DNA from: Cryptomeria japonica
Lineage: Eukaryota; Streptophyta; Pinopsida; Cupressales; Cupressaceae
DNA: 64,000 bases
Direction: 5' to 3'
Assembly: GCF_030272615.1 (NCBI RefSeq)
Contig: NC_081410.1
Span: 259,499,533-259,563,532, forward strand
A program made the position numbers and the translations under genes. The notes under the pieces are model-generated. The model saw nothing but the letters and a program-made list of their open reading frames with translations, was not told the DNA's origin and ran no database searches. Positions 1 through 12,310 of this stretch are shown here, in pieces. Every line of letters starts with the position of its first letter. The stretch's first letter is position 1.

Positions 1-715
1 GGCCATGAAGAGTGTTTCACCATTTAAATCATCATGATACTCATCTTCTAAAGAACAACTTCTCTCCTTGGAATAAAGATTTATTTTGAACTTCTCTTTT
101 TTATTTTCTATATTATAATTCTCTAAAGGTACATTTAGAGGCAAAATGACCAATTCTCCCACACTTAAAACATTTGAATTGTAACCTACCTTTGTACTTG
201 TCGGTGCCCCTCATCAGTCTTCTCACAAAAAAAAATTCAACTTCATAAAAGTTGTAAAGTTGATTAGTTTCTCAATCTTCTACCTTGTTACTAACTTTGA
301 ATGTTGCTTCCTTCTTTGGAGCATCTTTTCCAAACTCTCTCATCTCAAAGGCAATGAGAGAACCATATAGTTGATTAATTGAATAGTTATCCAAGTCCTT
401 ACATTTCTCAATAGTGATACCTTGTGACTATAATATTTTGGAAGATATATAAGTACCTCTTTCACAACCTCATCTTCTTTCAACTCTCCACCAAAACCTC
501 TACTGGTATTTACCACTTCATCCACCCAGAGCGTATAAATATAAATATCTTCATCCTTTGACTACCTTAAATTCTCAAATTTAAACTTGAAATTTTGCAT
601 CTTGATTTGATTTAGTTTATCATCTTCTTCATAAATGTTGTTAAGCTTTTCCCAAACCTCTTTATTAGTACCATTGTGCATCACCTTCACAAATGCTACT
701 TAGAGGAGATCACTT
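1..715 (-). pseudogene. Ty1/copia gag fragment (UBN2-type gag with CCHC knuckle)
   Basis: Read on the minus strand, this is the C-terminal part of a copia gag. It starts near 700 with a WEKLNNIYEEDDKL-like segment, continues through VDEVVN at about 520 and a KEVLIYLPKYYSHKVS segment, and reaches a zinc knuckle of the form CxxCxxxxGHxxxxC (KCFKCGRIGHFASKC) at about 135-180. The frame is interrupted by a stop near 570 and indels near 330-350. The window edge cuts it before the protease. No LTR is visible next to it. It resembles the gag at 3282-4169 and may belong to a related family. Family assignment is secure from the knuckle and the DEVV...LP motif; completeness cannot be judged. Confidence 0.8.
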
Positions 716-718
716 AGA

Positions 719-1600
719 TTGAAAAGTACAAACTACATGTTGAATAATAGAACCTTGTTCCACAAAAATTATGAAGGAATCTACCTTAGATGCTTCAATC
801 GTGTCAAAGCCAAAGAAATGACTGAAGAATTCCATAGTAAGTTTGGGATGGGACATGAGTCAACTGATGCAACACCATATAAAATTTTAAAGGTAGGCTA
901 CAACTGGACCTAGATATTCAACGATGCATATAATCATGTCAAACATTGTCATATGTTTCAAATCATAGCTACCATGGAATGGAACCCAACAATGCTCCTC
1001 CAACCTGTATATGAAGTTAGACCTTTTGCTAAATGGGAATTGGATTTTTTGGGTGTTACTAATCCCAAATCTTTTGTAGATCACAAGTTTGTGTTGAGAA
1101 CAACATACTATTGCACTAGGTGGATAGTAGCTCAGGCTTGCAATAATTGCACAATGGAAGTAGTCATCAAGTTTCTCAAAGAATATATCATAGCTAGGTT
1201 TGGAATTCTTTTCGCTCTGGTATGTGACCACAACTCTTCTTTTACTTCTACAACCCTGCTTTTACTTCTACATAGATAATGCACTGGTCTTATCAGTACA
1301 AAGTCATTTTAAATTTTTTGTCTAATTATTACTCCTAGTGAAATGGGGTAGCCAAATTGACCAACAAGAACCTTTTATAATTTATTAAGTGCATGTTAGA
1401 TAATAATCCAAGGGATTGGCACAATAAGTTGAAGTTTGAGTAGATAAAACTTGAGCTAAAATCACCCTAGGAACATCTCTACACTACCTTATGTATGGTC
1501 AAAACCTAGTGTTCCTTGTGATTTAAATATTCTTGTCCTACAATTTATGAATGAGGTTGAAATTCAAGGAAATAATGTAGAACTCCACAAATTAATGATT
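719..1600 (+). pseudogene. Ty3/gypsy integrase fragment
   Basis: The translation follows the order of a plant gypsy integrase. First comes the region before the zinc-binding domain (GIYLRC..VKAKEMTEEFHSKFGMGHES). Then comes the core start (PFAKWELDFLGV, where the first catalytic Asp lies in the LDF context) and a C-terminal core piece (IARFGI..ALVCDHNSSFTS), where the usual D-N-G reads D-H-N. From about 1325 the NGVAKLTNKNLL segment corresponds to the NGQAE.SNK region, and its catalytic Glu is lost. Frames change at about 915-950 and 1270-1330, and stops accumulate after 1380. No LTR flanks it, so it is an orphan fragment. It is unrelated in detail to the Tat-type integrase at 24330-29909. 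Confidence 0.75.
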
Positions 1601-2170
1601 TGAGGTTCATAACTATAGTATATTTCATCTTTTGTTTTCAACATTTTCTTAGTTTATTATCATATATTTTGTGAAGATTGTTAACCTGAATACTAGTGAT
1701 TTGCTAGTATGTTTTGAAGATAATGCAATAGCACTAATGGATTGCAGTCTCATGGAGTATCTCTTATGAATGCCTAGTATTTTTATTTATTAAACATCAT
1801 CCGTAATTCAAGATTGAACTAAATTGTTGTAAGCATCTTCATTTCATAAATCAATATATGCATGCAAATGGTGTGTGGGTTAAAATTAATGTGTGAAATG
1901 AGAGTTATTATGTTTCCTATAATATGTCTTAGTTTTCATGTTCAAATTGATAATTTTAGCATTTGGAATAAATCAAAGTTCTTAATATTTTCTTGAATTT
2001 TGTTGATAATGTTTATCTGTCATTTGTTCATTTTCTCATTTCTGCATGATCTATCTTTTGTTATTTCTTTTAATTGTTAACACTAAGATTTAAATAGGAA
2101 GATTGTGCCTTCAATTTGTAACCAATGTGTCATTGTTAGGATAAGCCATATGAAGACTTAGCCATTATTG
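1601..2170. other. Non-coding, no recognisable feature
   Basis: AT-rich sequence between the gypsy integrase fragment and the presumed start of the old copia LTR. I see no reading frame, RNA gene or repeat. It could be the decayed 3' end of the gypsy fragment. Confidence 0.4.
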
Positions 2171-3216
2171 TGTTGTTACGACCTGACTAAAGAGACCTTG
2201 GGAGGTCAAGGGTTTCCCTATCCTTACTTCTTTTAGGAAAAGTTAGGTAGTAATACTTAGCTTGTGTTGAGTGTGTCAAAAGGCCCGTCAATAGGTCTGT
2301 GTCTTATTGTTGCAAATTTACACAATCGTGCCATGTGTTTGTGGTGGTCCCAAACAAGAAATTTACTTTTCCATGAAGGAATGAGATCAAAGGTTGATGT
2401 TTAAACTTGTTCAAATCACTAATTCTTGATTCAAATTCAAATTTATTAGAGTTGACTATGAAGCAGTGGATCACACATATTATAGGCTGACATAGTAGAG
2501 GACTTGTATCAGTTTAAGGAATCCAAGTCAATATAAAAAGGTATCATATTACAAAAATTTATGTATGTGAAGGAGATCATTCCTTTGAGTGAAAGAGAAA
2601 AGGAGAGTAAGAAGGTATGTGTAACAGAGTTTACTAGTGATAGGCAGTGTGAATTATGTTCTATCGTTTGATATAGAGGTGAAATATTTGGTATAGAACA
2701 AGGTGTGGACCAAAGGCTGGCTATTAAAAAAAGTAGTATTAGAAAGGTCCTTTTTTATATCTTTTGATTTTTTATTAGAAAGTGGTATGTTTTTTATGTA
2801 ATGTATTTTATTCTGAGGTTTTCTCCTCTTTATTTGTATGAGGTTGGTACCTCTTTGATATTAATTTAATTAGATTAAGGGGATTGTAGTACTTTTACGT
2901 TGGTGCCCATAATTGATGCATTGATGAGTGGATTGATGTATCCCAAAGGTTGGTGCCTTCATAACTGATTTCCATATTCATATTTCTTTGTGAGGCTAGA
3001 TTTGGGCACTAGATATCTCACTATGTTTTTTCCTTTCTAGGGTTTCCCTCTAAAATCTAGTGTTATGTGCTCTTGTGTTGTTATGTTGTTACTTGCACTC
3101 TTTGATGATTATGCTAATGCTCTTAACAACTAAGTGATGATTGTATTTGAATCAATAGAAAATATTTGATGATATACTTATTCACCCCCCTCTCAATATA
3201 TTGGTGTATTCCACCA
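2171..3216 (+). repeat. Degraded 5' LTR of an old Ty1/copia element
   Basis: The 3' boundary is well supported. The stretch ends in CCACCA at 3216, followed by AT and a perfect copia primer-binding site at 3219, the same LTR-AT-PBS spacing as in copia A and B. A TATAAAAAG box at 2532-2540 would be its promoter. The 5' boundary is uncertain; TGTTACGACC near 2173 and TGTTAGG near 2137 are both possible starts. No intact partner LTR is found downstream. A diverged copy of part of this LTR, inverted, seems to lie at about 19800-20900. Confidence 0.6.
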
Positions 3217-3218
3217 AT

Positions 3219-3230
3219 TGGTATCAGAGC
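3219..3230 (+). other. Primer-binding site, initiator tRNA-Met
   Basis: TGGTATCAGAGC is the standard plant copia primer-binding site, complementary to the 3' end of initiator tRNA-Met. It lies 2 bases after the LTR end and fixes the LTR boundary and the plus orientation of the old element. Confidence 0.9.
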
Positions 3231-3281
3231 CATGTTCCTTGGTGTAGCCTAACACTAAAGGTAAATCTTGGACTAGAACAC

Positions 3282-4169
3282 ATGGAAATTCAAGAATGTT
3301 CCTCCTCAAACAAGGCACCACTATTTAATGGGACATATTGTGTGTTTTGGAGCATAATAATGGAAGCTTGTCTATCCTCATTATATTTTGAGGTTATCCA
3401 ATCAATTGTGGATGGATACACTACTCTTGTTACACCTTCAATAGATTGGGCTAGTAAGAAGGCATATGAAAAAATTACCAAATCAAAGAATGTTATCTTA
3501 TGTGAATTGTCAAATTTTTAATTTGTGAGATTGATGAATTGTAACTTTGTTAAGTATATCATGGAAAAAATTAATGACATCTATGTAGGAGATGACAAGG
3601 TTAAACAAGGAAAGTTGCAGGCCTACATATACAATTTTGAAAGCATGAAATTGAAGAAGATGAAAATATTGTTGACTACCTACTTCAAGTGGATGAATTT
3701 GTCAATGCTATCAAAGGATTAGGTGAAGTGAAAGAAGATAAAATTGTAAAGAAGGATCTTATATCTCTTCCCTCAAGGTATGATTCAAAAAAATTTGCTA
3801 TTGAAGACGTTAGAGATCTAGATTAGTTTACTATGGATGAAATGTTTGACTCTCTTCTTATTAAATGAGGAACATCAACACTAGGACATCAAAGAAGTTT
3901 ACTTCAAGGTCACTAAGAATGAAGAATGTGATCCTAATTGTGAAGAAGCTAACTTTGTAATAAATGTGAAGAAAGACTCTAGAAATTACAAAGGTAAGTC
4001 ACCTTTCAAATAATTCAATTATGGTAAAGTAGGTCACTATGCATCCAAATGCCCTTATGATGATGAAAGTAGTAATTAATCAAATAGTCATAAAGAATTA
4101 AAGGATAAAAAGGAAAACTTATAGAAAAGTCTTTGTTCCAAAGAAGATAGTAGTTGTTCCAAAAAAAAC
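3282..4169 (+). pseudogene. Old copia gag, 5' part (interrupted by copia A)
   Basis: An ATG at 3282 opens a copia gag. The N-terminal segment carries the usual PLFNGTYCVFW and QSIVDGYTT motifs, followed by DDKVKQGKLQ, VDEFVNAIKGLGE and LISLPSRYDSK. The frame breaks at about 3520, 3665 and 3860. The zinc knuckle at about 4014-4060 is damaged: the GH and last Cys survive (YGKVGHYASKCP) but the first Cys positions read as other residues and a stop precedes them. The reading is then cut at 4170 by the copia A target duplication and continues at 11921. It would encode the nucleocapsid of the old element and is now non-functional. Confidence 0.85.
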
Positions 4170-4174
4170 AATCA

Positions 4175-5710
4175 TGTTGGCAATATTGCATTATAACAGA
4201 CAATGAAAGATTCTTGGCATTTCATAAGGATATTGAGAAGGTTGTTGATGATTATGGATATAACTGATTAAAGATGTTTACTATCTTGACATTATTATTT
4301 TGTCATTGATGTCAAGAAATTGATTTTCTAATTCAGTATGATGTTGCCATATCTTGAGAAGTATGATATGAAGATTATAAAGATGTCGGTAAAAGACACA
4401 GGAAAGAATATGATGAATAAGGTATTCAATGGGCAACTAGTACCGAGTTAGACAATGATGAGATCATGATGTTTAGATTGTTTTAACATCATACATATGT
4501 TGTAAAATGTAAAGGTTAATACTATACTATGTTATCAAGCAAGGAACCTAGTCGATAAACCCTAAGGAACCTAGTCGGTAAACCCTAAGGTTATCGCTAT
4601 CGGTTAAAGAAGGCGAAATGTCTACTGAGTGAAGTCTAGTATTCACTGAGTTGTTACCAAGTTGTAACCGAGCTATAACAAAATGCATTAAATGTTTACA
4701 TGCGTTATTTAATGAAGGAAGCTGATGAGCTCAAACTGATCAATGATTGGTGAGTCGTGAATGAAGTTTGTTAACAAATCTAAGGCAATGAAAAGTTGGC
4801 ATGAAGATCTATAGCTTAGATTGAACCACAATACCCTGGCACAAGTTCCAAGACTAATATGTAAGTTCCAAGGTGGGGTAAAACATTTTTAGATCGAAAG
4901 ATGCATTGAACCTGGACAAGATTGAAGATCTGATGGCTATGATTGATCATGGGAAATGTGATCAAGGAGATTAAGCAGTTACCTAATTGTTTATAAATAG
5001 GAAACTGTTGATAAACAATGTATGTGGGCAAGTGTATGCACAGGGATGCTACATAGTGATTACTGAGCACAGAAGCTTGAAGACATGTTTGAATAACAGA
5101 GTATAGAAGCTGATCAATTAGACAAGATTAGTTCTATGTCTAGATTGTATTGAACAAATAAGAATCTGCTTTAGCATTTTAGATGTGAAGTTGCAGATAG
5201 ATTTTATTATTGTTATTTTGTGAAAGTGACAGAAAATTTCTTAACCGAGTGGACTTAACAGTCTTATTTGTAAAACCCTCTAGCAAGGTGACATTCTGAT
5301 TGAGTGTTTGAAAACCTTTAACAAGGTCACTTCTAACAAGGTGAATATCCTAACAGATTTGAGGGAAATCCCTTAACCGGGTCACATCTAGCAATGTGTT
5401 TGTAATCTTTTACAGGATTTGCTTTTAACCAAGCATACTCTAGAAGAGTATATTTCTTAGTGGGTCCGAAATCCCATAGTGGTTTTTCCCTATTTGGGTT
5501 TCCACATTAAATCTGGTGTTATGAGGTTTATGATGTTCATATGTTTTTGAGTTTGTATGTTTAATAGTTTTGGTTATATTACTAAAATATATGTTACCAA
5601 GGTTGAATCTGATGTTTTTATGGAAGATTAAGTTTGTATGATTCACCCCCCCCCCCCTCTCCTCTTGTTGGCTATTGGATCTATACTTATATTAAGTATC
5701 AAAACTATCA
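4175..5710 (+). repeat. Copia A 5' LTR
   Basis: Begins TGTTGGC and ends ACTATCA; the near-identical 3' LTR lies at 10381-11915. Within U3 there are closely spaced CCGAG-type repeats (about 4620-4680). A TATA box is at 4992-5000. Downstream are repeated AACAAGGT and GGTCAC motifs (about 5280-5400) and a C-rich run at 5644-5657 that differs in length between family members. Confidence 0.95.
4992..5000 (+). promoter_or_regulatory. TATA box of copia A 5' LTR
   Basis: TATAAATAG in the middle of the LTR. The same box is present in the 3' LTR at 11210-11218. It is altered in copia B (TTTAAATAG at about 44222, TATCAATAG at about 51748) and nearly intact in solo LTR C (about 61018). Assignment as the promoter rests on position and sequence only. 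Confidence 0.65.
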
Positions 5711-5712
5711 AT

Positions 5713-5724
5713 TGGTATCAGAGC
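5713..5724 (+). other. Primer-binding site of copia A
   Basis: TGGTATCAGAGC, two bases after the LTR end; matches the initiator tRNA-Met primer site used by plant copia elements. Confidence 0.92.
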
Positions 5725-5774
5725 TTTGCACTCCAAAAGGAAAGTTTAAAGGCACTTGAGTTAAAGATCCAAAG

Positions 5775-8700
5775 ATGTATAAGAGGGATGCACAGAAGCT
5801 GAACAAGTCAAGTTTCTCTACATGGCAGAAAAGGATGAAGCTACATCTATCAAGAGTTGGAGAATATGTTGTATACTATCTGGAGGATGGTTTTGTCACA
5901 CCAAGAACCTATACATTGACTATGGAAGAGATAAAGGCAAAGAAAGAACACATTCAAGCAATGATTGAAATAACATCGGCATTGACCGATTCAGAGTTTA
6001 ATGATCTAGAAGACTGCAATGATGCAAAGGCAATGTGGGATAAGCTCATATCAGTATATGGAGGAGATGAACATGTTCAAAGAGAAAAAGTAGATAGTCT
6101 AAGAGGACAACTTGAATCTATGAGGATGACTGAAGGTGAGAACATAACTCAGTATAGTACAAGACTAAAGGAGATTGTCAATCAAATCAAAGGAGTAGGT
6201 GGAACTATTGAAGAAAAGGATATAACAAATAAGTTTTTAAGAACCCTTCTACCAGCTTATGGAATCCGAGTCTCTAAAATCAATGAATTGAGGCCTATAC
6301 CTAATATGCTAGTTTCTTTAGATGCTACTATTGGTAAGCTACATGCATTTGAGTTAAGTAATTTTGATAACATTGGATCTTCGGTAAATTAAGTTGAATC
6401 TGTATTTAGCTCTTTTCATCTTCATGAATCTAATGATTTCAATGAAAGAAAGTATAAGTACTCTAAAGGAGATCATAGTGGAGCAAGTGAAAGATTTTTG
6501 TAAGAACATGGAGGCAGTATACAAATTATATGAGGAAATCAGAAAGCAAGAAGAGTTTGAAGCACTATTAGCCAAAAGGTTACAGAGAGGAAAAGGTAAG
6601 TATAAAGGAAAACTACCTTTGAAATGTTTCAATTGTGATAAAATAGGACATATGGCTTCTAACTGTCCTAAAAAAGATTCTACTACAAAGAGAGATTATC
6701 GAGATGATAGATAGAAAGATAATCATTACAGAGGACACCGAGACTTCAGAAGAAGAGATAGAAAGACATGCCTAATAGATGATGAGGAATCCAACGATGA
6801 TAAATCAGATGAGACTGATACAGAGGAAGTAGTTAATGTGGCTATCAAGGATGGATCAGATGAAGAAAGGTATGAAGAAAAATCCCTAATATCTCACATA
6901 AACACTCACGATTCTTGGATTATAGATAGTGGATGCTCACATCATATGACAAGAGATAAACACAAGTTTGTTATATTAGAAGATTATGATGGAGGCTATG
7001 TTAGATTTGGTAATGATGCACCATGTCTGGTAAAAGGTAAAGGATCTATAGCACTTCTTGATAATGCAAGATGCAATGATGTTTATTGGGTTGAAGGTTT
7101 GAAATACAATTTGTTGAGTGTAACACAGCTAAACAACACAGGTTACCGAATAGAATTTCAGAAGGAAATTGTCAAAGTTCATGACAAAAATGGAAAGTTA
7201 GCTGCTACCAGGACACAAACAAAAGGTAACACATTTCACCTTGACTCAACTTGGAATAAGTGTTTGCATGCAAAGTTAGATGATACCTAGTTATGGCATA
7301 AAAGGTTTTGTCATATTCTGATCAAAATAAGCAAGAAGCACAGAGTAAGAGGTCTACCGAGTCTTGAAAAACCTGAGAATGCTATGTGCAGAGGATGCTA
7401 GATGGGTAAGATGACAAGATCAAGCTTTACAAGTAAGTCTTACACTTCTAAAGGAATTTTAGATCTAGTGCACACTGATCTTTGTGGTCCTATGAAAGTT
7501 AAAAGTTATTATGGTGACAAATATTTCATATTCTTTGTGGATGATTACTCAAGGATGATGTCAGTAATGTTTTTAAAAGAAAAATCAGAAGCTTTTCAAA
7601 TGTTTAAATGGTACAAGGCAAGAGTTGAAAATGAAACAGGAAGACAATTGAAATGTTTTAGATCAGATAGAGGAGGAGAGTTCACATCTGATGAGTTCAA
7701 CTTATTTTGCAATGATCATGGTATTAAAAGACAAGTCTTTGCACTGAGAACTCCACAGCAGAATGGAATAGCTGAGAGAAGAAACAAATCTATTGTGGAT
7801 TATGCTAGAACACTGATGATAGAAAAGAAGGTGCCACAAACATTTTGGAGAGAAGCAATAAGCACAACAGTTTACACCTTGAACCGAGTTCAATTGAAGA
7901 AAGGTACTTTGAAGACACCATATGAAATCTAGTATGATAAGAAACCTAATGTAAGTTATTTTAAAATCTTTGGAAGTAGATGCTATGTTCATAAAGATGA
8001 TAGAAATGACAAATTTGATCAGAAAAGTGAAGAAGGAATGTTTCTAGGTTATTCTTCTAGAAGCAAAGCATTTAAATGTCTGATCAAATCATCTAACAAA
8101 ATAGTAGAAAGTGCGAATGTGAAAATTGATGAATATGCAAAAAGAAATGATGAAGGAAATTCCAAGGAACCAGAAGACTATGATGAATTTGTCTATGTTC
8201 AACCGAGAAGTCCTACCGAGAAGACTGTTGAAGAAAATGAAGAGAATATCCAGTTACCGAGTGATGAAGAAGGTCATACAGAGCCTACCAAGCCTGTATT
8301 AGCCAAGTATGTTAGAAGACATCATGCACCAAGTTAGATTATAGGAGATAAGGATGATCTAGTGATGACAAGGAACAAACTGAGATAGAACACATGTTTG
8401 ATATCTGAATTTGAACCAAGAATAGTGAAAGAGGCATTTAGCAGTGAAGATTGGATAAATGCTATGACAGAAGAGATTGATCAAATCAAGAAGAATGACA
8501 CATGGACACTAATCCCAAGATTGAAGGACAAAAATATAATCGGTACAAAGTGGATTTTCAGAAACAAGCTAAATGAAAAAGGAGAGGTCATTCGAAACAA
8601 AGAAAGACTAGTTTGCAAAGGTTATGCTCAAGAAGAAGGAATTGATTGTGGTGAAACTTTTGCACCTGTTGCTAGACTTGAAGGAGTAAGAACATTGTTG

Positions 8701-9948
8701 GCCTATGTTGCTTTCAAAAATTTCAAGATATATCAAATGGATGTCAAATCTGCATTTCTGAATGGAATATTAGAAGAAGAAGTTTTCATTGAACAACCTG
8801 AAGGATTTGTTGAAGACAAGAATAAAGATCAGGTATGTAAATTGAACAAAGCTTTATATGGTTTGAAACAAGCACCAAGAGCATGGTATGAAAGATTGCA
8901 CTCTTATTTGATTAAGATTGGTTATATAAGGACAAGTGAGAACAGCAACATGTACATGAAGAATGATGAAAATGGAATACTGGTCTCAGCCATATTTGTT
9001 GATGATATTATATTTTGTGGAAATGACTCTTTATGCAAGAACTTTGTAAATGAAATGAGCAAAGAATTTGAGATTTCATTAATCAGTGAGGTAAACTATT
9101 TTATAGGTTTACAGATACTGCAAATGAAAAATGAGATTTTCATTACTCAATCCAAGTACATAAAGGAAATCTTGAAGAAATTTGGAATGGAGGATTCAAA
9201 ACTAGTAAGTACTCCTATGTCTACCAACTGTAAATTATCAAAGAATGATGAATCTGCATCTGTTGATGAGACACTTTACCGATCCATGATTGGAAAGCTA
9301 CAATATGTTGTTCACAGTAGACTAGATATAGCACACGCAGTTGGTATAGTTGCAAGATTCTCTGCAGAACCTAAGGAAACACACATGAAAGCAATCAAAA
9401 GAATTTTTAGATACTTGAAAGGCACAGACGATTATGGCTTAGTATATCAGAAAGGAAATAATTTTGATTTAAAAGTTTATACTAATGCTGATTGGGCAGG
9501 CAACATTGATGACAGAAAAAGCACAAGTGGAGGAGCTTTCTTTTTAGGAGAAAGACTAGTGAGTTGGCTTAGCAAGAAACAAGGATGTGTTTCACAGTCA
9601 ACAGCAGAAGCTGAATACATTGTTGCAGCATTGAATTGTACCAACATTGCATGGATCAAACAACTGTTGGAAGGTATAAATGAGAAAGTTACCGAGCCAG
9701 TAACTATATTCTGTGACAATACTAGTGCCATTAGTATTTCAAAGAATCCTATTATGCACTCTAAGACAAAGCATATATCTATCAAATATCATTATCTTAG
9801 ACAAGAAGCTCAAGAGAAGAAAGTGTTATTGGAGTATGTTAGCACAAAGGAACAAATAGCAGATATCTTCACTAAACCACTACCAAGGGACACTTTTGAA
9901 TATCTCAGAAGTAAGTTAGGGGTCCTACCCCTATCTTCTACTCACTGA
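5775..9948 (+). pseudogene. Copia A gag-pol polyprotein (broken)
   Basis: Starts at ATG 5775 (MYKRDAQKLNKSSFSTW). In order: gag; zinc knuckle CFNCDKIGHMASNC at 6625-6666; protease with D-S-G at 6925-6933; integrase from about 7300 (HTDLCGP at about 7470, SDRGGEF at about 7665, NGIAERRN at about 7762); reverse transcriptase from about 8400 with FVDD at 8995-9006; RNase H from about 9470. One extra T in a homopolymer near 6497 shifts the frame. Stops occur at about 6390, 6712, 7288, 7399, 7930, 8335 and 8386. RNase H has Asn for its first catalytic Asp (NADW, codon 9484). From about 6500 to 9948 the frame is otherwise open, so damage is recent. The 3' end reads [10 protein letters not shown] and then stops. 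Confidence 0.95.
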
Positions 9949-10370
9949 CCGAGTTCGGTGAAAGCATCAATCCGATGACTCTAATGAATATCTTTTGAGA
10001 GTTGATGCTGATTTATACACTTTAGGATGTTTTCTAAAGGTGTACAGGAAATAATACAAGAAATATTATAGGGAACAGGAATTGAAGACAAATGCTCTGA
10101 CCGAGACTCAGTTGATACACAACAGCAGGAAATAACTTCTTACAGAAAGTAATTATGTTTTAGTTCTTTACTTTTTGGCATTGTTGTCAAAGGGGGAGAA
10201 GACTACTATAAAGGGGAGAAGACTAAAAGAAAACTGAGCAGACTACAGATTGGAAAGAAGACTAAAAATAGGACAAGTCTAATGTATGGGGGAGAGCATT
10301 TCAGCATTTCAGAATCACAGCAATCCGAATCTTTTAAGGTCAAATGAATTGGTTTTGCCATCAATGCCAA

Positions 10371-10380
10371 AGGGGGAGAT
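10371..10380 (+). other. Polypurine tract of copia A
   Basis: AGGGGGAGAT immediately before the 3' LTR; the same tract precedes the 3' LTR of copia B at 50941-50950. It would prime plus-strand DNA synthesis. Confidence 0.85.
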
Positions 10381-11915
10381 TGTTGGCAATATTGTATTAT
10401 AACAGACAATGAAAGATTGTTGGCATTTCATAAGGATATTGAGAAGGTTGTTGATGATTATGGATATAACTGATTAGGGATGTTTACTGTCTTGATATTA
10501 TTATTTTGTCATTGATGTCAAGAAATTGATTTTCTAATTCAGTATGATGTTGCCATATCTTGAGAAGTATGATATGAAGATTATAAAGATGTCGGTAAAA
10601 GACACAAGAAAGAATATGATGAATAAGGGGATGAATAAGGTATTCAATGGGAAACTAGTACCAAGTCAGACAATGATGAGATCATGATGTTTAGATTGTT
10701 TTAACATCATACATATGTTGTAAAATTTAAAGGTTAATACTATACTATGTTATCAAGCAAGGAAACTAGTCGGTAAACCCTAAGGAACCTAGTCAGTAAA
10801 CCCTAAGGTTATCGCTATCAGTTAAAGAAGGTAGAATGTCTATCGAGTGAAGTCTAGTATTCACCGAGTTGTTACCGAGTTGTAACCGAACTATAACAAA
10901 ATGCATTAAATGTTTACATGTCTTATTTAATGAAGGAAGTTGATGAGCTGGAATTGATCAATGATTGGTGAGCCGTGAATGAAGTTTTTTAACGAATCTA
11001 AGGCAATGAAAAGTCGGCATGAAGATCTACAGCTCAGATTGAACCACAATACCCTAGCACAAGTTCCAAGACTAATATGCAAGTTCCAAGGTGGGGTAAA
11101 ATGTTTTCAGATTGAAAGATGCATTGAACCTGGACAAGATTGAAGATCTGATGGCTATGATTGATCATGGGAAATGTGATCGAGGAGATTAAGCGGTTAC
11201 CTAATTGTTTATAAATAGGAAACTGTTGATAAACAATGTATGTGGGCAAGTGTATGCACAGGGATGCTACATAGTGATTACTGAGCATAGAAGCTTGAAG
11301 ACCTGTTTGAATAAAGGAGTATAGAAGCCCAGTAGTTAGATAAGATTAGTTCTATGTCTAGATTGTATTGAACAAATAAGAATCTGCTCTAGCATTTTAG
11401 ATGTGAAGTTGTACATAGATTTTATTACTATTATTTTGTGAAAGTGACAAAAAATCTCTTAACCAAGTGGACTTAACAGTCTTATTTGTAAAACCCTCTA
11501 GCAAGGTGACATTTTGATTGAGTGTTTGAAATCCTTTAACAAGGTCACTTCTAACAAGGTGAAGATCCTAACAGATCTGAGGGAAATCCCTTAACCGGGT
11601 CACATCTAGCAATGTGTTTGTAATCTTTAATAGGATTTTCTTTTAACCGAGCATACTCTAGAAGAGTATATTCTTAGTGGGTCTGAAATCCCACAGTGGT
11701 TTTTCCCTATTTGGGTTTCCACGTTAAATCTGGTGTTATGAGGTTTATGATGTTCATATGCTTTTGAGTTTGCATGTTTAACAGATTTGGTTATATTACT
11801 AAAATATATGTTACCGAGGTTGAGTCTGATGTTTTTATGGAATTTGTATGATTCACCCCCCCTCTCATCTTGTTGGCTATTGGATCTGTACTTATATTAA
11901 GTATCAGAACTATCA
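10381..11915 (+). repeat. Copia A 3' LTR
   Basis: TGTTGGCAATATTG start, AACTATCA end, followed by the target duplication AATCA at 11916-11920. Clearly homologous to 4175-5710 over its full length, with scattered substitutions and a short duplicated GATGAATAAGG segment near 10618-10637. Confidence 0.95.
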
Positions 11916-11920
11916 AATCA

Positions 11921-12014
11921 TTGTACCTTGGACAGTGAAAAGGAAGAAATTCAACTTATGGCTATAGTGAAAAAAGAAAACAATCCTATACAAAACAATA
12001 ATGAAATGCTTGAT
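11921..12014 (+). pseudogene. Old copia gag, middle segment
   Basis: A short piece of the old copia reading frame caught between copia A and LINE-1. It reads SEKEEIQLMAIVKKE and ends in EMLD, which is repeated on the far side of LINE-1 at about 18163, where reading continues. It is recognised because removing the two insertions restores one copia-like polyprotein. Confidence 0.7.
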
Positions 12015-12310
12015 TCGGGGGGCTCATTTGTACTCATTTGGGGTGGTATTTGTTGTTGTGGGGTTTGGCTCGACATTTGGTGGGTGTCGTCTTCCTTTCC
12101 CCTATTCCCTGTGCTCGTGGGTGCCGCTTCCTTGTCTGGTTTCATGGTGTCTTTATTTTTTCTTCTTTTCTTTGAGCTTGGGCCTGCCTAGTGCTAAGGT
12201 GGGTGTGTGGTTGGCCTCCCTTCTTGGCTAGGATGGGTGTTGGTTTCTCTAGTAGGTATCTTCCTCTTTTCATTTTTGTTGGCTTTGAGCCATGCTTTTC
12301 CCTATTCTTA

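Larger units (their letters stand above)
4175..11915 (+). mobile_element. Copia A: complete Ty1/copia LTR retrotransposon
   Basis: A structurally complete element of 7,741 bp. Two LTRs of about 1,535 bp start TGTTGGCAATATTG and end AACTATCA. There is a primer site at 5713, a gag-pol region at 5775-9948 and a purine tract ending at 10380. It is flanked by a perfect 5-bp target duplication, AATCA, at 4170-4174 and 11916-11920. It landed inside the gag of an older copia element, whose reading resumes on the other side. Domain order is gag, protease, integrase, reverse transcriptase, RNase H, which defines Ty1/copia. Several stops and one frameshift make it non-autonomous today. Copia B (43405) and solo LTR C (53333) belong to the same family. 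Confidence 0.97.

Noticed and set aside
887-1231. 114-codon minus-strand frame
   Set aside because: It is the complement of the gypsy integrase fragment.
4816-5070. 84-codon minus-strand frame, also found at 11034-11288
   Set aside because: Conserved only because both positions are LTR copies; no sign of coding selection.
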